NCBI GenBank assembly: GCA_021784375.1
Contig: JAJXSV010000132.1
Location: forward strand, 1-6,220
DNA length: 6,220 bases
From: Actinomycetes bacterium
GTDB taxonomy: Bacteria; Actinomycetota; Actinomycetes; S36-B12; UBA5976
Direction: 5' to 3'
Every line of letters starts with the position of its first letter. The stretch's first letter is position 1. A program made the translations under genes and the position numbers. The notes under the pieces were generated by a model that saw nothing but the letters and a program-made list of their open reading frames with translations, was not told the origin of the DNA and searched no databases. Shown in pieces: positions 1 through 6,220 of the stretch.

Positions 1-213
<213 letters not shown>

Positions 214-2196
214 TCAGGCCCGGTCGCGATGGACGGTTGCGGCCATCTGCACGAAAGCATCCAGCGCAGACGGGTCCACGAGCGCATCGCGGCTCACCGC
301 TACGTCGGCCGGCACTCCCGCGAGGATCCGCTTCACCGGCACCTCGCACTTCTTGCCGTTGAGCGTGCGCGGAACCGAGGGAACGACGATGAAGCGATCA
401 GGCACATGGCGTGGCGAGAGTTGGGCGCGTAGCGCGGCGCGAATCGTGGGCAAAACATGGTCGAGGTCGGTACCGGGCGCCGGCACCACGAAGCACAGCA
501 ACTCACCCTCGTCGGGTGCACCAAGCGCCGTGGTGTCGATGACCAGTGCGTCCACGATGCCGGGGAAAGACTCGACGACGGCGTAAAAATCGGCCGTCCC
601 CATGCGAACACCACCGCGGTTCAGCGTGGCGTCGCTACGGCCGTGGATGACAAAGGATCCGCGGGTGGTGCGACGCACCCAGTCGCCGTGGCGCCAGATC
701 CCGGGGAACATGTCGAAGTAGGCATCGTGCATGCGTTGACCGTCTGCGTCGTTCCAGAACGACAATGGCATGGATGGCATGGGAGTGCGCAGCACCAATT
801 CGCCCACCTCCTCCTCGAGATCCGTGCCATCGGGTGCGAATGCGCGCACATCGGCACCGAGCGCCGCGCACGACAACTCCCCCTGCCACACCGGCACATT
901 CGGCGCCGAGCACAGGAAAGCGGTGCAGACATCGGTGCCGCCGGATACCGAGCAGATCTGCAATCCACTGTCGACGTGTGCGGCAAGCCAGGCGAAACCC
1001 TCCGGTGACAACGGTGCCCCAGTGGATCCGAAGGCTCGCAGGTGCGAGAGGTCGCCCGCCTCGCGTGGTTCTATGCCGGCGCGCATGCTCGCGTGCACGT
1101 ACGGTGCGGAGGCTCCGAAGACTGCGACCTGGTGATCGGCGACGACGCGCCACAGCGCACCGAGGTTCGGGAAGGCTGGACTCCCGTCGTAGAGCACCAC
1201 CACCGCACCCACCATGAGGCCGGACACAAGGTAGTTCCACATCATCCAGCCGGTGGTGGTGAACCAGAGAAAGCCCTCGCCCGGCCGCAGGTCGTGGTGC
1301 AGGCGCAGCATCTTCAGATGCTCGAGCACAATGCCACCGTGGCCATGCACGATGCCCTTCGGCAGACCGGTGGTACCCGAGGAGAAGAGCACCCACAGCG
1401 GGTGCTCGAACGGCACCTCCTCATAGGCCAAGGGCGCAGGCACGGCCAGCAACTCGTCCCAGTTGTGGCAGCCCTCCCAGCCATCGTCCTCTGCGATGGA
1501 CGAGACGACAACGGTGGCGCGCAATGTCGGCAAGGCCGAGCGCAACCCGGCGGTACTCCTCCGCAGATCGAAGACACGACCGGCGTAACGGTAGCCGTCG
1601 ACGGTGATGAGCACGACGGGCTCAAGTTGCGTGAAGCGGTCCTCGATCGCCTTGGGCCCGAAGTCCGGCGAGCACGACGACCACACCGCCCCCAGGCTCG
1701 CGACCGCGAGGAAGGCCACCAACGCCTCGAGCGAATTCGGCATCACTGCCACCACTCGATCACCACGGGTGACCCCCAGACGGCGCAGACCCTCGCGCGC
1801 GCGGGCCACCAAGTCGCGAAGTTCGTCCCTGGATACGTTCCGCACGACGCCGTCCTCACGGATCGCCCGCACGGCCACGGCTTCGCCGGCAACGGGTACC
1901 GCCAGCGCCTGTTCGGCGTAGTTCAAGGTGGCGCCGGGGAACCAGTGGGCATCGGGCATGCGCCGATCTGCAAGTGCACGGTCAGCGCGCGCATGGAAGC
2001 GCACCTCCAGCCACTCGGCAGCGAGCATCCAGAAGCTGTTGGGTTCGTCGACACTCCACGCGTGCAACTGCGCGTACTCCGCGAATGCGATGCCCGTGCG
2101 CCGCGCGGCGAACGCGCTGAAGGCCGCCATGGCATGGTCATCACGGTGTGGCGTCCACAGGACGGGAGGCGTCACGGGGACGCCGCTGGCGCTCAT
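214..2196 (-). CDS. Acetoacetyl-CoA synthetase (acetoacetate--CoA ligase), 660 aa
   Basis: An adenylate-forming enzyme that converts acetoacetate, ATP and CoA to acetoacetyl-CoA, AMP and pyrophosphate in the cytosol, linking ketone-type acids to thiolase and acetyl-CoA. The order of motifs matches the acetoacetyl-CoA branch of the acetyl-CoA synthetase family. The N-terminal ACS domain has an NSFW element (53-56) and HWFPGATLNYAE (84-95). The P-loop is SSGTTGLPKG (272-281). A TTTGWMMWNYLVSG stretch (313-326) and SGGTD (418-422) follow. HGDW (503-506), GRSDATLNRGG (519-529) and the mobile C-terminal domain ending in TLNGKKCEVPVKR, with likely catalytic Lys615, complete it. The 660-residue length is normal for the family. 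The ATG at 2196-2194 is chosen because it begins the conserved N-terminus and overlaps the upstream hydrolase stop as ATGA; the frame stays open to 2718, but that extension is unlike the family and overlaps the hydrolase gene. The nearest upstream AAGG is about 13 bases away, so translation probably depends on coupling. A related short 3-oxo or hydroxy acid could be the true substrate. Confidence 0.93.
   Translation of the reverse strand: MSASGVPVTPPVLWTPHRDDHAMAAFSAFAARRTGIAFAEYAQLHAWSVDEPNSFWMLAAEWLEVRFHARADRALADRRMPDAHWFPGATLNYAEQALAVPVAGEAVAVRAIREDGVVRNVSRDELRDLVARAREGLRRLGVTRGDRVVAVMPNSLEALVAFLAVASLGAVWSSCSPDFGPKAIEDRFTQLEPVVLITVDGYRYAGRVFDLRRSTAGLRSALPTLRATVVVSSIAEDDGWEGCHNWDELLAVPAPLAYEEVPFEHPLWVLFSSGTTGLPKGIVHGHGGIVLEHLKMLRLHHDLRPGEGFLWFTTTGWMMWNYLVSGLMVGAVVVLYDGSPAFPNLGALWRVVADHQVAVFGASAPYVHASMRAGIEPREAGDLSHLRAFGSTGAPLSPEGFAWLAAHVDSGLQICSVSGGTDVCTAFLCSAPNVPVWQGELSCAALGADVRAFAPDGTDLEEEVGELVLRTPMPSMPLSFWNDADGQRMHDAYFDMFPGIWRHGDWVRRTTRGSFVIHGRSDATLNRGGVRMGTADFYAVVESFPGIVDALVIDTTALGAPDEGELLCFVVPAPGTDLDHVLPTIRAALRAQLSPRHVPDRFIVVPSVPRTLNGKKCEVPVKRILAGVPADVAVSRDALVDPSALDAFVQMAATVHRDRA
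2193..2196 (-). other. ATGA stop/start overlap, hydrolase to acetoacetyl-CoA synthetase
   Basis: The hydrolase TGA (2195-2193) shares bases with the ligase ATG (2196-2194). Such a 4-base overlap allows the terminating ribosome to restart on the next gene. The ligase has no good Shine-Dalgarno sequence at the usual distance, so coupling probably sets its expression. This also fixes the ligase start. Confidence 0.85.
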
Positions 2197-3314
2197 GATG
2201 CGATGAGTGCCTTGGCAGTGGCGTCGAGCAGGGACTTCCCGCGCTGATCCTCCTGGTCCGTGCGCATGGTGCGGGGCAGGAACGAGAAGGCGATGCCGTG
2301 CTCCGGCCAGCAGCCGTGGATCGAGCCCCCTGCACCGGTATGCCCGAACGCCGGCGCCACCGACCCGTAGGAACGGATGCTGTCGTCGCGCTCGAAGCCC
2401 ATCGCCATCACGATGGGCCGGTCGGTGGCGTAGTCGATGCCGGCGAAGCGCGGTGTCCACGCGGCCGCCAGGCCGGCCGGCGAAAGCAGCGCATTGGGTG
2501 CATCGACTGCGAGCAGTGTGTCGTAGAACAGCGCCATGGCGTCGGCCGTGGCACGACCACCGCCACCGGCGAACTCGCGGGTGATGTTCCGCGGATCGTT
2601 CCAAGGCAGGGCGCGGCCGTTCAACGGCGAGTTGGCATACACGCGTTCGGCGTATGGGTTGTCCGGCTTGAGGAAGACGTTGGTGCGATAGTCGGCGGCG
2701 CGGATGGTCTCGCCGCAACGGCTGAGCTCGGAGACCGGAGTACCGATGTAGGCGTCAATCCCATAAGGCTCGCCGATGAGCTGGCGGAAGGCCTGCCCGG
2801 AGGTAAGGCCAGTGGCGCCGCGGATGATGGCCTCGGCGAACCAGCCGTAGGTGAGGTAGTGGTAGGCGATGCCCTCGCCGATCGGCACCATGGGGTCAGT
2901 CCTGGCCAACAGCGCGAGCATGGCATCAGCGTCGTATATGTCCTCATCACCCGTGAGCCCGGACACGGTGGGCATGCCCGCGCGATGCGACAGGCAGTGC
3001 GCCACGGTGAGCGCGGGCCACCGCTGTGCGGGCTCCCAGTACTCCGCCAGCGGTGCGTCGTAGCGCACGAGCCCGCGGTCGGCGAGAACCGCGATTGTGC
3101 CCGCTGCCAGTCCCTTGGTGCCGGAGAACACCGGCCACAGGGTTGTGTGGTCAATGGGACGATCGTCGTCGAACGCCCGCCCGGCGACCCGAGAAAACAG
3201 CAGCTTTCCGTGCTGGCGCACGGTGAAGGACACCGCCTCGGGTGCATCCGCCTCGATGATGCGCTCGAAGAGTTCGTTGACGGATTCCATGCCTGCAGCA
3301 ACAACCTCTTGCAT
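2193..3314 (-). CDS. Cytosolic serine hydrolase, class C beta-lactamase / CubicO / family VIII esterase fold, 373 aa
   Basis: A member of the penicillin-binding-protein-like serine hydrolase family, which covers esterases, amidases, peptidases and few true beta-lactamases. The SxxK motif carrying the nucleophile is S64-G-T-K67, inside WPVFSGTKGLAAG. The second motif, normally YxN or YSx, appears as YHY (151-153) followed by LTYGWFAEAI, a form common in the carboxylesterase-like branch. The third motif, KTG in beta-lactamases, is HTGAGGS (325-331). TVAHCLSHRAGMP (103-115) is the conserved helix and loop after the active site. There is no signal peptide or lipobox, so the protein should act inside the cell, after import by the adjacent ABC transporter. 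The ATG at 3314 follows AAGGAG with a 4-base gap, which favours it over the Met at codon 9. The gene starts 15 bases after the ABC ATPase stop, and its TGA overlaps the start of the acetoacetyl-CoA synthetase gene. The substrate cannot be read from the sequence; beta-lactam resistance is not a reasonable assumption. Confidence 0.9.
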   Translation of the reverse strand: MQEVVAAGMESVNELFERIIEADAPEAVSFTVRQHGKLLFSRVAGRAFDDDRPIDHTTLWPVFSGTKGLAAGTIAVLADRGLVRYDAPLAEYWEPAQRWPALTVAHCLSHRAGMPTVSGLTGDEDIYDADAMLALLARTDPMVPIGEGIAYHYLTYGWFAEAIIRGATGLTSGQAFRQLIGEPYGIDAYIGTPVSELSRCGETIRAADYRTNVFLKPDNPYAERVYANSPLNGRALPWNDPRNITREFAGGGGRATADAMALFYDTLLAVDAPNALLSPAGLAAAWTPRFAGIDYATDRPIVMAMGFERDDSIRSYGSVAPAFGHTGAGGSIHGCWPEHGIAFSFLPRTMRTDQEDQRGKSLLDATAKALIAS

Positions 3315-3318
3315 GGTG

Positions 3319-3324
3319 CTCCTT
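3319..3324 (-). promoter_or_regulatory. Shine-Dalgarno sequence of the serine hydrolase gene
   Basis: AAGGAG, part of GGAAGGAG, lies on the minus strand 4 bases before the ATG at 3314, within the 15-base gap after the ABC ATPase stop codon at 3332-3330. It is the strongest ribosome binding site in the window and decides the hydrolase start. It suggests that this gene is translated on its own account, whereas the genes joined by ATGA overlaps rely more on coupling. Confidence 0.8.
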
Positions 3325-3329
3325 CCGAT

Positions 3330-5066
3330 TCAGGCGACGAAGCTCGGGGTGTCCTCGATGAGTCGCTGTGTGTATGCAGCCTTGGGCGCGGCGAAGAGGT
3401 CGACCACAGAGTTCTGCTCGACGATGCGGCCGGACTCCAGCACCGCCACGTCCTGCGCGATGTTGCGCACCAACGCCATATTGTGGGTGACGAATAGCAG
3501 GGTGAGTGATCGGGAATCTTGAAGTTGCTGCAGCAACTCAACGATCGACGCTTGTACGGACACATCGAGCGAGCTCGTGATCTCGTCGCAGATGAGCAGT
3601 TCCGGACCGACGATGAGTGCACGAGCTATGGCCACGCGCTGACGCTCACCACCCGAGAGTTGGTCGGGATAACGACGGGCGATGTCCGGGCGCAGGGCCG
3701 CATCCTTGAGTGCCTGCTGCACCACCGCGTCCGCATCATCAGGCTTCCCACGCAGGCTGCGGTAGCCGGCGAGCAGCGTCTCCTGCACCGAACGGCGCGG
3801 ATTGATGCTCTCGTAGGGGTTCTGGAAGATGTACTGGATCCGGCGGAGTTGCTCAGTGCTGCGCTGCTGCACGCGCACCGGCAGCACCGCCCCGTCAAAG
3901 CTGATGGTGCCGGCACCTGGCGCGCGCAGACCGGCGATGGCACGGGCAAGGGTCGTCTTCCCCGACCCGGACTCCCCCAGCAAGGCCATGCAGCTCCCCT
4001 TCTTGAGGTCGAGCTCAACGCCGTGGAGCACGATGTTCGCTCCGTATGAGACATCGAGCCCACGCACAGACATCATGATGGGTGCAGTGGATGACACCTC
4101 GGGGATCGGCGGCAGGTCGTATTGCGGTGGTGTGGTGCCAACGTTGAAGCAGCGCACAAAATGACCTGGCCTGGCCCTCTCGAGTTCCGGCATGGTCTGC
4201 GCGCATGCCGCGGTGGATATGTCGCAGCGCGGATGGAAGGCACATCCGGTGGGGCGTGCGAACGGCGAGGGCGCGCCACCAGCGATGCCATGTGGACGAT
4301 GCTTGCCAGTTACGTCGGGGACCGCCGCGATAAGGCGGCGCGAATAGGGGTGCAGCGGCGCGTGCATGACGGCGTTGTTCGGGCCCAACTCGGCGACCTT
4401 TCCCGAGTAGAGCACCATCACCTCATCGACCAATCCCGCCACCACTGCCACATCATGCGAGATATACACCGCGGAGACACCGTGCTCCGCGACCAGCCGT
4501 CGCACGGTCTCAAGCACGTGACGCTGTGTGGACACATCGAGACCTGTGGTGGGCTCGTCGAGCACGATGAAGTCGGGACGGGCGATGAAAGCCATGGCGA
4601 TGGTGATCCGCTGCTGCTGCCCGCCCGAAATCTGATGCGGGTAGCGCTCGATGAATGCCGGATCCGTAGGAAGTGCCACCTCCTTCAGCGCCTGTTCGAT
4701 GGCTGCCGTCGGATCCGGGTGATCGCTGGGCAGACACTCGCGCAATTGCGTGCGCAGGCGCAGCGACGGGTTCAGCGCGCTCGCCGGCGATTGCGGGATG
4801 TAGCTGACGACGCGACCGCGCAGGCCGCGCGCCGTGGCCGCGGTGACGCGGTGCTCACCGATGCTGATTGTGCCGCTGTCGATGTGCGTCCCATTGCGCG
4901 CGTATCCGAGCAGAGCCAGGCCGATCGTGGTCTTGCCGGAGCCGGACTCCCCCACCAGGCCCAGCAGCCTCCCGGCTGGAATGGTGAAGGAGACGTCGTC
5001 GACGATCGCCACGCCAGAGACCGACACGCGTACGACGAGGTTCGAAACTTTGAGTTCGCCGCTCAT
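3330..5066 (-). CDS. Fused two-domain ABC transporter ATPase, dipeptide/oligopeptide type (DppD-DppF fusion), 578 aa
   Basis: One polypeptide supplies both nucleotide-binding domains of a peptide/nickel/opine-type importer and powers the two permeases encoded upstream. Domain 1 has Walker A GESGSGKT (39-46), Q-loop Gln92, signature ISGGQ (146-150), Walker B VLDE with Glu171, and H-loop His204. The oligo_HPY-type region follows (about 236-310): HPYSRRLIAAVP, then RPTGCAFHPRC, with cysteines 275, 281, 288 and 306. Domain 2 has Walker A GESGSGKT (364-371), Gln415, signature LSGGE (470-474), Walker B LICDE with Glu495, and His528. Both ATP sites look intact. The length and order match fused ATPases of the GsiA/YejF kind. 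The second domain ends soon after YTQRLIEDTP and has no second cysteine region. The ATG at 5066 is chosen because it overlaps the upstream permease stop as ATGA and is followed directly by the first strand of the ABC domain; the open frame to 5177 adds 37 non-conserved residues. Substrate specificity lies with the binding protein, which is not in the window. Confidence 0.95.
   Translation of the reverse strand: MSGELKVSNLVVRVSVSGVAIVDDVSFTIPAGRLLGLVGESGSGKTTIGLALLGYARNGTHIDSGTISIGEHRVTAATARGLRGRVVSYIPQSPASALNPSLRLRTQLRECLPSDHPDPTAAIEQALKEVALPTDPAFIERYPHQISGGQQQRITIAMAFIARPDFIVLDEPTTGLDVSTQRHVLETVRRLVAEHGVSAVYISHDVAVVAGLVDEVMVLYSGKVAELGPNNAVMHAPLHPYSRRLIAAVPDVTGKHRPHGIAGGAPSPFARPTGCAFHPRCDISTAACAQTMPELERARPGHFVRCFNVGTTPPQYDLPPIPEVSSTAPIMMSVRGLDVSYGANIVLHGVELDLKKGSCMALLGESGSGKTTLARAIAGLRAPGAGTISFDGAVLPVRVQQRSTEQLRRIQYIFQNPYESINPRRSVQETLLAGYRSLRGKPDDADAVVQQALKDAALRPDIARRYPDQLSGGERQRVAIARALIVGPELLICDEITSSLDVSVQASIVELLQQLQDSRSLTLLFVTHNMALVRNIAQDVAVLESGRIVEQNSVVDLFAAPKAAYTQRLIEDTPSFVA
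5063..5066 (-). other. ATGA stop/start overlap, permease to fused ATPase
   Basis: The permease TGA (5065-5063) overlaps the ATPase ATG (5066-5064). A CAGGG abuts the ATG, too close to act as a normal Shine-Dalgarno site, so translational coupling is likely and would help keep the membrane and ATPase subunits in step. Confidence 0.85.
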
Positions 5067-5920
5067 CCCTGAGCCTGCCGATCTATGCCAGCGCTCGCGC
5101 GGGCTAGCGCATCTGTCATGAGGTTCATGCCGATGGTGATGAGTGCGATGGCGAGCACCGGCAGAACCACCGGCCAAGGCTGGATGGTGAAGGCCACGCG
5201 ATTGTCGTTCAGCATGACACCCCAGTCCGGCTGTGGCTCCTGTACGCCAAGGCCGAGGAATGACAGGCCTGCGATGAGGCCGATGGAATAGGTGAGGCGC
5301 AGGCCGAACTCCACCGCAAGTGGCCCGGTGACGTTCGGCAGCACCTCCCGCAGGATGATCGTGCGAGTCTTCATGCCCATTGCTGATGCATTGGATACGA
5401 AGTCGCGCTCGGCCACGCTGAGGGCGGCGCCGCGCATAACGCGGGCCACGCGCGGTGCGTGACCGAGAGCGGTGAGGAGCACGATAACGGCGAGGTTGGG
5501 TCCGGTGATGGAGATGAAGAGCAGCGCGAGCACCAGCTGCGGGAACGCGAGCATGACATCGCCACTGCGCATGATCGTCTCATCCACGCGACCACGCGCG
5601 TAGCCGGCCCAGATGCCGAGCACGACGCCGGCACCGACGCCAAGGACCGTTCCGAGGAGGGCGAGCGTGAGCAGAAGCCATCCGCCCGAAAGGAACTGCG
5701 AGAGCACGTCGTGCCCGAGGTAGTCGGTACCGAAGGGGTAGCCCAGGTCGCGTGGCGCAAACGCCATACCCACGAACTTCTGCGGATCATGCGGCGCAAA
5801 ATGCGGGCCGAGCACCGCCACCAGCGCCACCGCTAGTGACAGCACCAGACCGATGCGCATGCGCCACGTCTCGAGCGCGCGGCGCAGCAGCGACCGTGAC
5901 TTGGTGGTAGTCGTGCTCAT
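5063..5920 (-). CDS. ABC transporter permease, DppC/OppC type, 285 aa
   Basis: An inner-membrane subunit of a peptide/nickel/opine-family importer that pairs with the DppB-type permease encoded just upstream and docks on the fused ATPase. A cytosolic N-terminus (1-20) leads into TM1 (about 23-40). The family's soluble element follows: APHDPQ (42-47) and YPFGTDYLGHDVLSQ (61-75), the FGTDxLGRD signature of DppC proteins with His in place of Arg. Further hydrophobic segments lie at about 82-107, 122-140, 143-155, 212-226 and 250-270, giving six. The EAA coupling loop is SAMGMKTRTIILREVLPN (179-196). The length is usual for DppC. The ATG at 5920 overlaps the upstream permease stop as ATGA and has GAGG 8 bases before it; the open frame to 6121 is out of frame with, and lies inside, the upstream permease gene. 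Whether the cargo is a peptide, opine, sugar oligomer or another solute cannot be told from this subunit. Confidence 0.95.
   Translation of the reverse strand: MSTTTTKSRSLLRRALETWRMRIGLVLSLAVALVAVLGPHFAPHDPQKFVGMAFAPRDLGYPFGTDYLGHDVLSQFLSGGWLLLTLALLGTVLGVGAGVVLGIWAGYARGRVDETIMRSGDVMLAFPQLVLALLFISITGPNLAVIVLLTALGHAPRVARVMRGAALSVAERDFVSNASAMGMKTRTIILREVLPNVTGPLAVEFGLRLTYSIGLIAGLSFLGLGVQEPQPDWGVMLNDNRVAFTIQPWPVVLPVLAIALITIGMNLMTDALARASAGIDRQAQG
5917..5920 (-). other. ATGA stop/start overlap between the two permease genes
   Basis: The TGA of the DppB-type gene (5919-5917) overlaps the ATG of the DppC-type gene (5920-5918). This fixes the start of the second permease and suggests coupled synthesis of two subunits needed in equal amounts. 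Confidence 0.85.
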
Positions 5921-6220
5921 TGGGCCGTCCTCACGCGCGGATTCAGGAGCAAGGTGAGGATGTCCGCCAATAGGTTCACGATGACGTAGAACAACGCGAG
6001 GAATACAGCGAGCGCCTGTGCAACCGGGATGTCCCGTGCACGAACCGCCGCAACCACAGCGGAGCCGATGCCAGGAAATGCGAAGAGGTACTCGACGATT
6101 ATGACGCCGCCGGCCAACCACGCGAATTGCAGGGCCAGCACCTGGATCACAGGCCCCAGGGCGTTGGGCAGCGCGTGCCGGAAGAGCACGGTGCGCTCGG
6201 GCAGACCCTTGAGCCTTGCG
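5917..6220 (-). CDS. ABC transporter permease, DppB/OppB type, C-terminal 100 residues (start beyond right edge)
   Basis: The partner permease of the DppC-type subunit. The visible reading frame begins at 6219 with ARLKGLPERTVLFRHALPN, which is the EAA coupling loop of this family (consensus ARxKGLxxxxVxxRHALRNA). Two hydrophobic segments follow, one around VIQVLALQFAWLAGGVIIVE, ending in YLFAFPGIG, and one in the C-terminal LAVFLALFYVIVNLLADIL. The protein closes with LLLNPRVRTAQ, where family members typically end in DPRVR. About two thirds of the usual 310-330 residues is off the window, including the N-terminal TM and the periplasmic part. The codon at 6189 is an internal GTG within the EAA loop and is not the start. 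It is the first visible gene of the operon; its promoter, and probably a substrate-binding protein gene, lie to the right. Confidence 0.93.
   Translation of the reverse strand, partial: ARLKGLPERTVLFRHALPNALGPVIQVLALQFAWLAGGVIIVEYLFAFPGIGSAVVAAVRARDIPVAQALAVFLALFYVIVNLLADILTLLLNPRVRTAQ

Noticed and set aside
1042..2247. Plus-strand open frame of 401 codons opposite the acetoacetyl-CoA synthetase gene
   Set aside because: It lies antisense to a gene with motifs along its whole length, its translation is low-complexity and rich in H, R and G with no recognisable domain, and GC-rich codon bias readily produces such open antisense frames.
2197..2718. An N-terminal extension of the acetoacetyl-CoA synthetase to 834 residues
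   Set aside because: The extra residues lie in another frame of the hydrolase gene, do not resemble the family, and are unnecessary because the ATG at 2196 gives the normal family length.
2193..3314. Reading the hydrolase as an antibiotic-resistance beta-lactamase
   Set aside because: It lacks KTG and a signal peptide and sits in a catabolic-looking operon; the fold alone does not support resistance.
2298..3497. Plus-strand open frame of 399 codons opposite the serine hydrolase
   Set aside because: It is antisense to a well-supported gene, crosses the junction with the ATPase gene, and has no recognisable motif or conserved start.
4122..5072. Plus-strand open frame of 316 codons opposite the ABC ATPase
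   Set aside because: Its composition is that of a shadow frame (rich in R, H and G), and both strands cannot plausibly code here when the minus strand carries two complete ABC domains.
5067..5177. An N-terminal extension of the fused ATPase by 37 residues
   Set aside because: The added residues are rich in R and H, overlap the coding end of the permease, and precede a normal ABC-domain start at the ATGA overlap.

Overview
The window is GC-rich, densely packed bacterial DNA in which every supportable gene lies on the minus strand, so transcription runs from the right edge to the left. The visible start of the glutamyl-tRNA synthetase ([13 protein letters not shown], then FRIEDTD) has the form usual in Actinomycetota. 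With the high GC content, the fused two-domain peptide-type ABC ATPase and a possibly leaderless gltX start, this points to an actinobacterium. No genus can be named from the sequence.

Layout in order of transcription: (1) 6220-5917, C-terminal 100 residues of a DppB/OppB-type permease, whose beginning is off the window; (2) 5920-5063, complete DppC/OppC-type permease; (3) 5066-3330, a single polypeptide with two ABC ATPase domains (DppD and DppF fused); (4) 3314-2193, a cytosolic serine hydrolase of the class C beta-lactamase/CubicO/family VIII esterase fold; (5) 2196-214, acetoacetyl-CoA synthetase; (6) 141-1, the first 47 codons of gltX, which runs off the left edge. Genes 1/2, 2/3 and 4/5 overlap by an ATGA, and 3/4 are 15 bases apart with a strong Shine-Dalgarno sequence between them, so genes 1-5 look like one operon. 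The 72-base gap before gltX holds a short hairpin and a plausible -10 element. No stretch over 300 bases lacks a gene.

Taken together, genes 1-3 would import a peptide-like or other small organic solute (its binding protein is presumably encoded beyond the right edge). Gene 4, which has no signal peptide, would hydrolyse an ester or amide in the cytoplasm. Gene 5 would activate a released short 3-oxo acid, most simply acetoacetate, to its CoA thioester for thiolase and the TCA cycle. Each family is well known; the combination as a dedicated uptake-hydrolysis-activation route is an inference and the most interesting point here. I saw no mobile element, CRISPR array, tRNA or rRNA.
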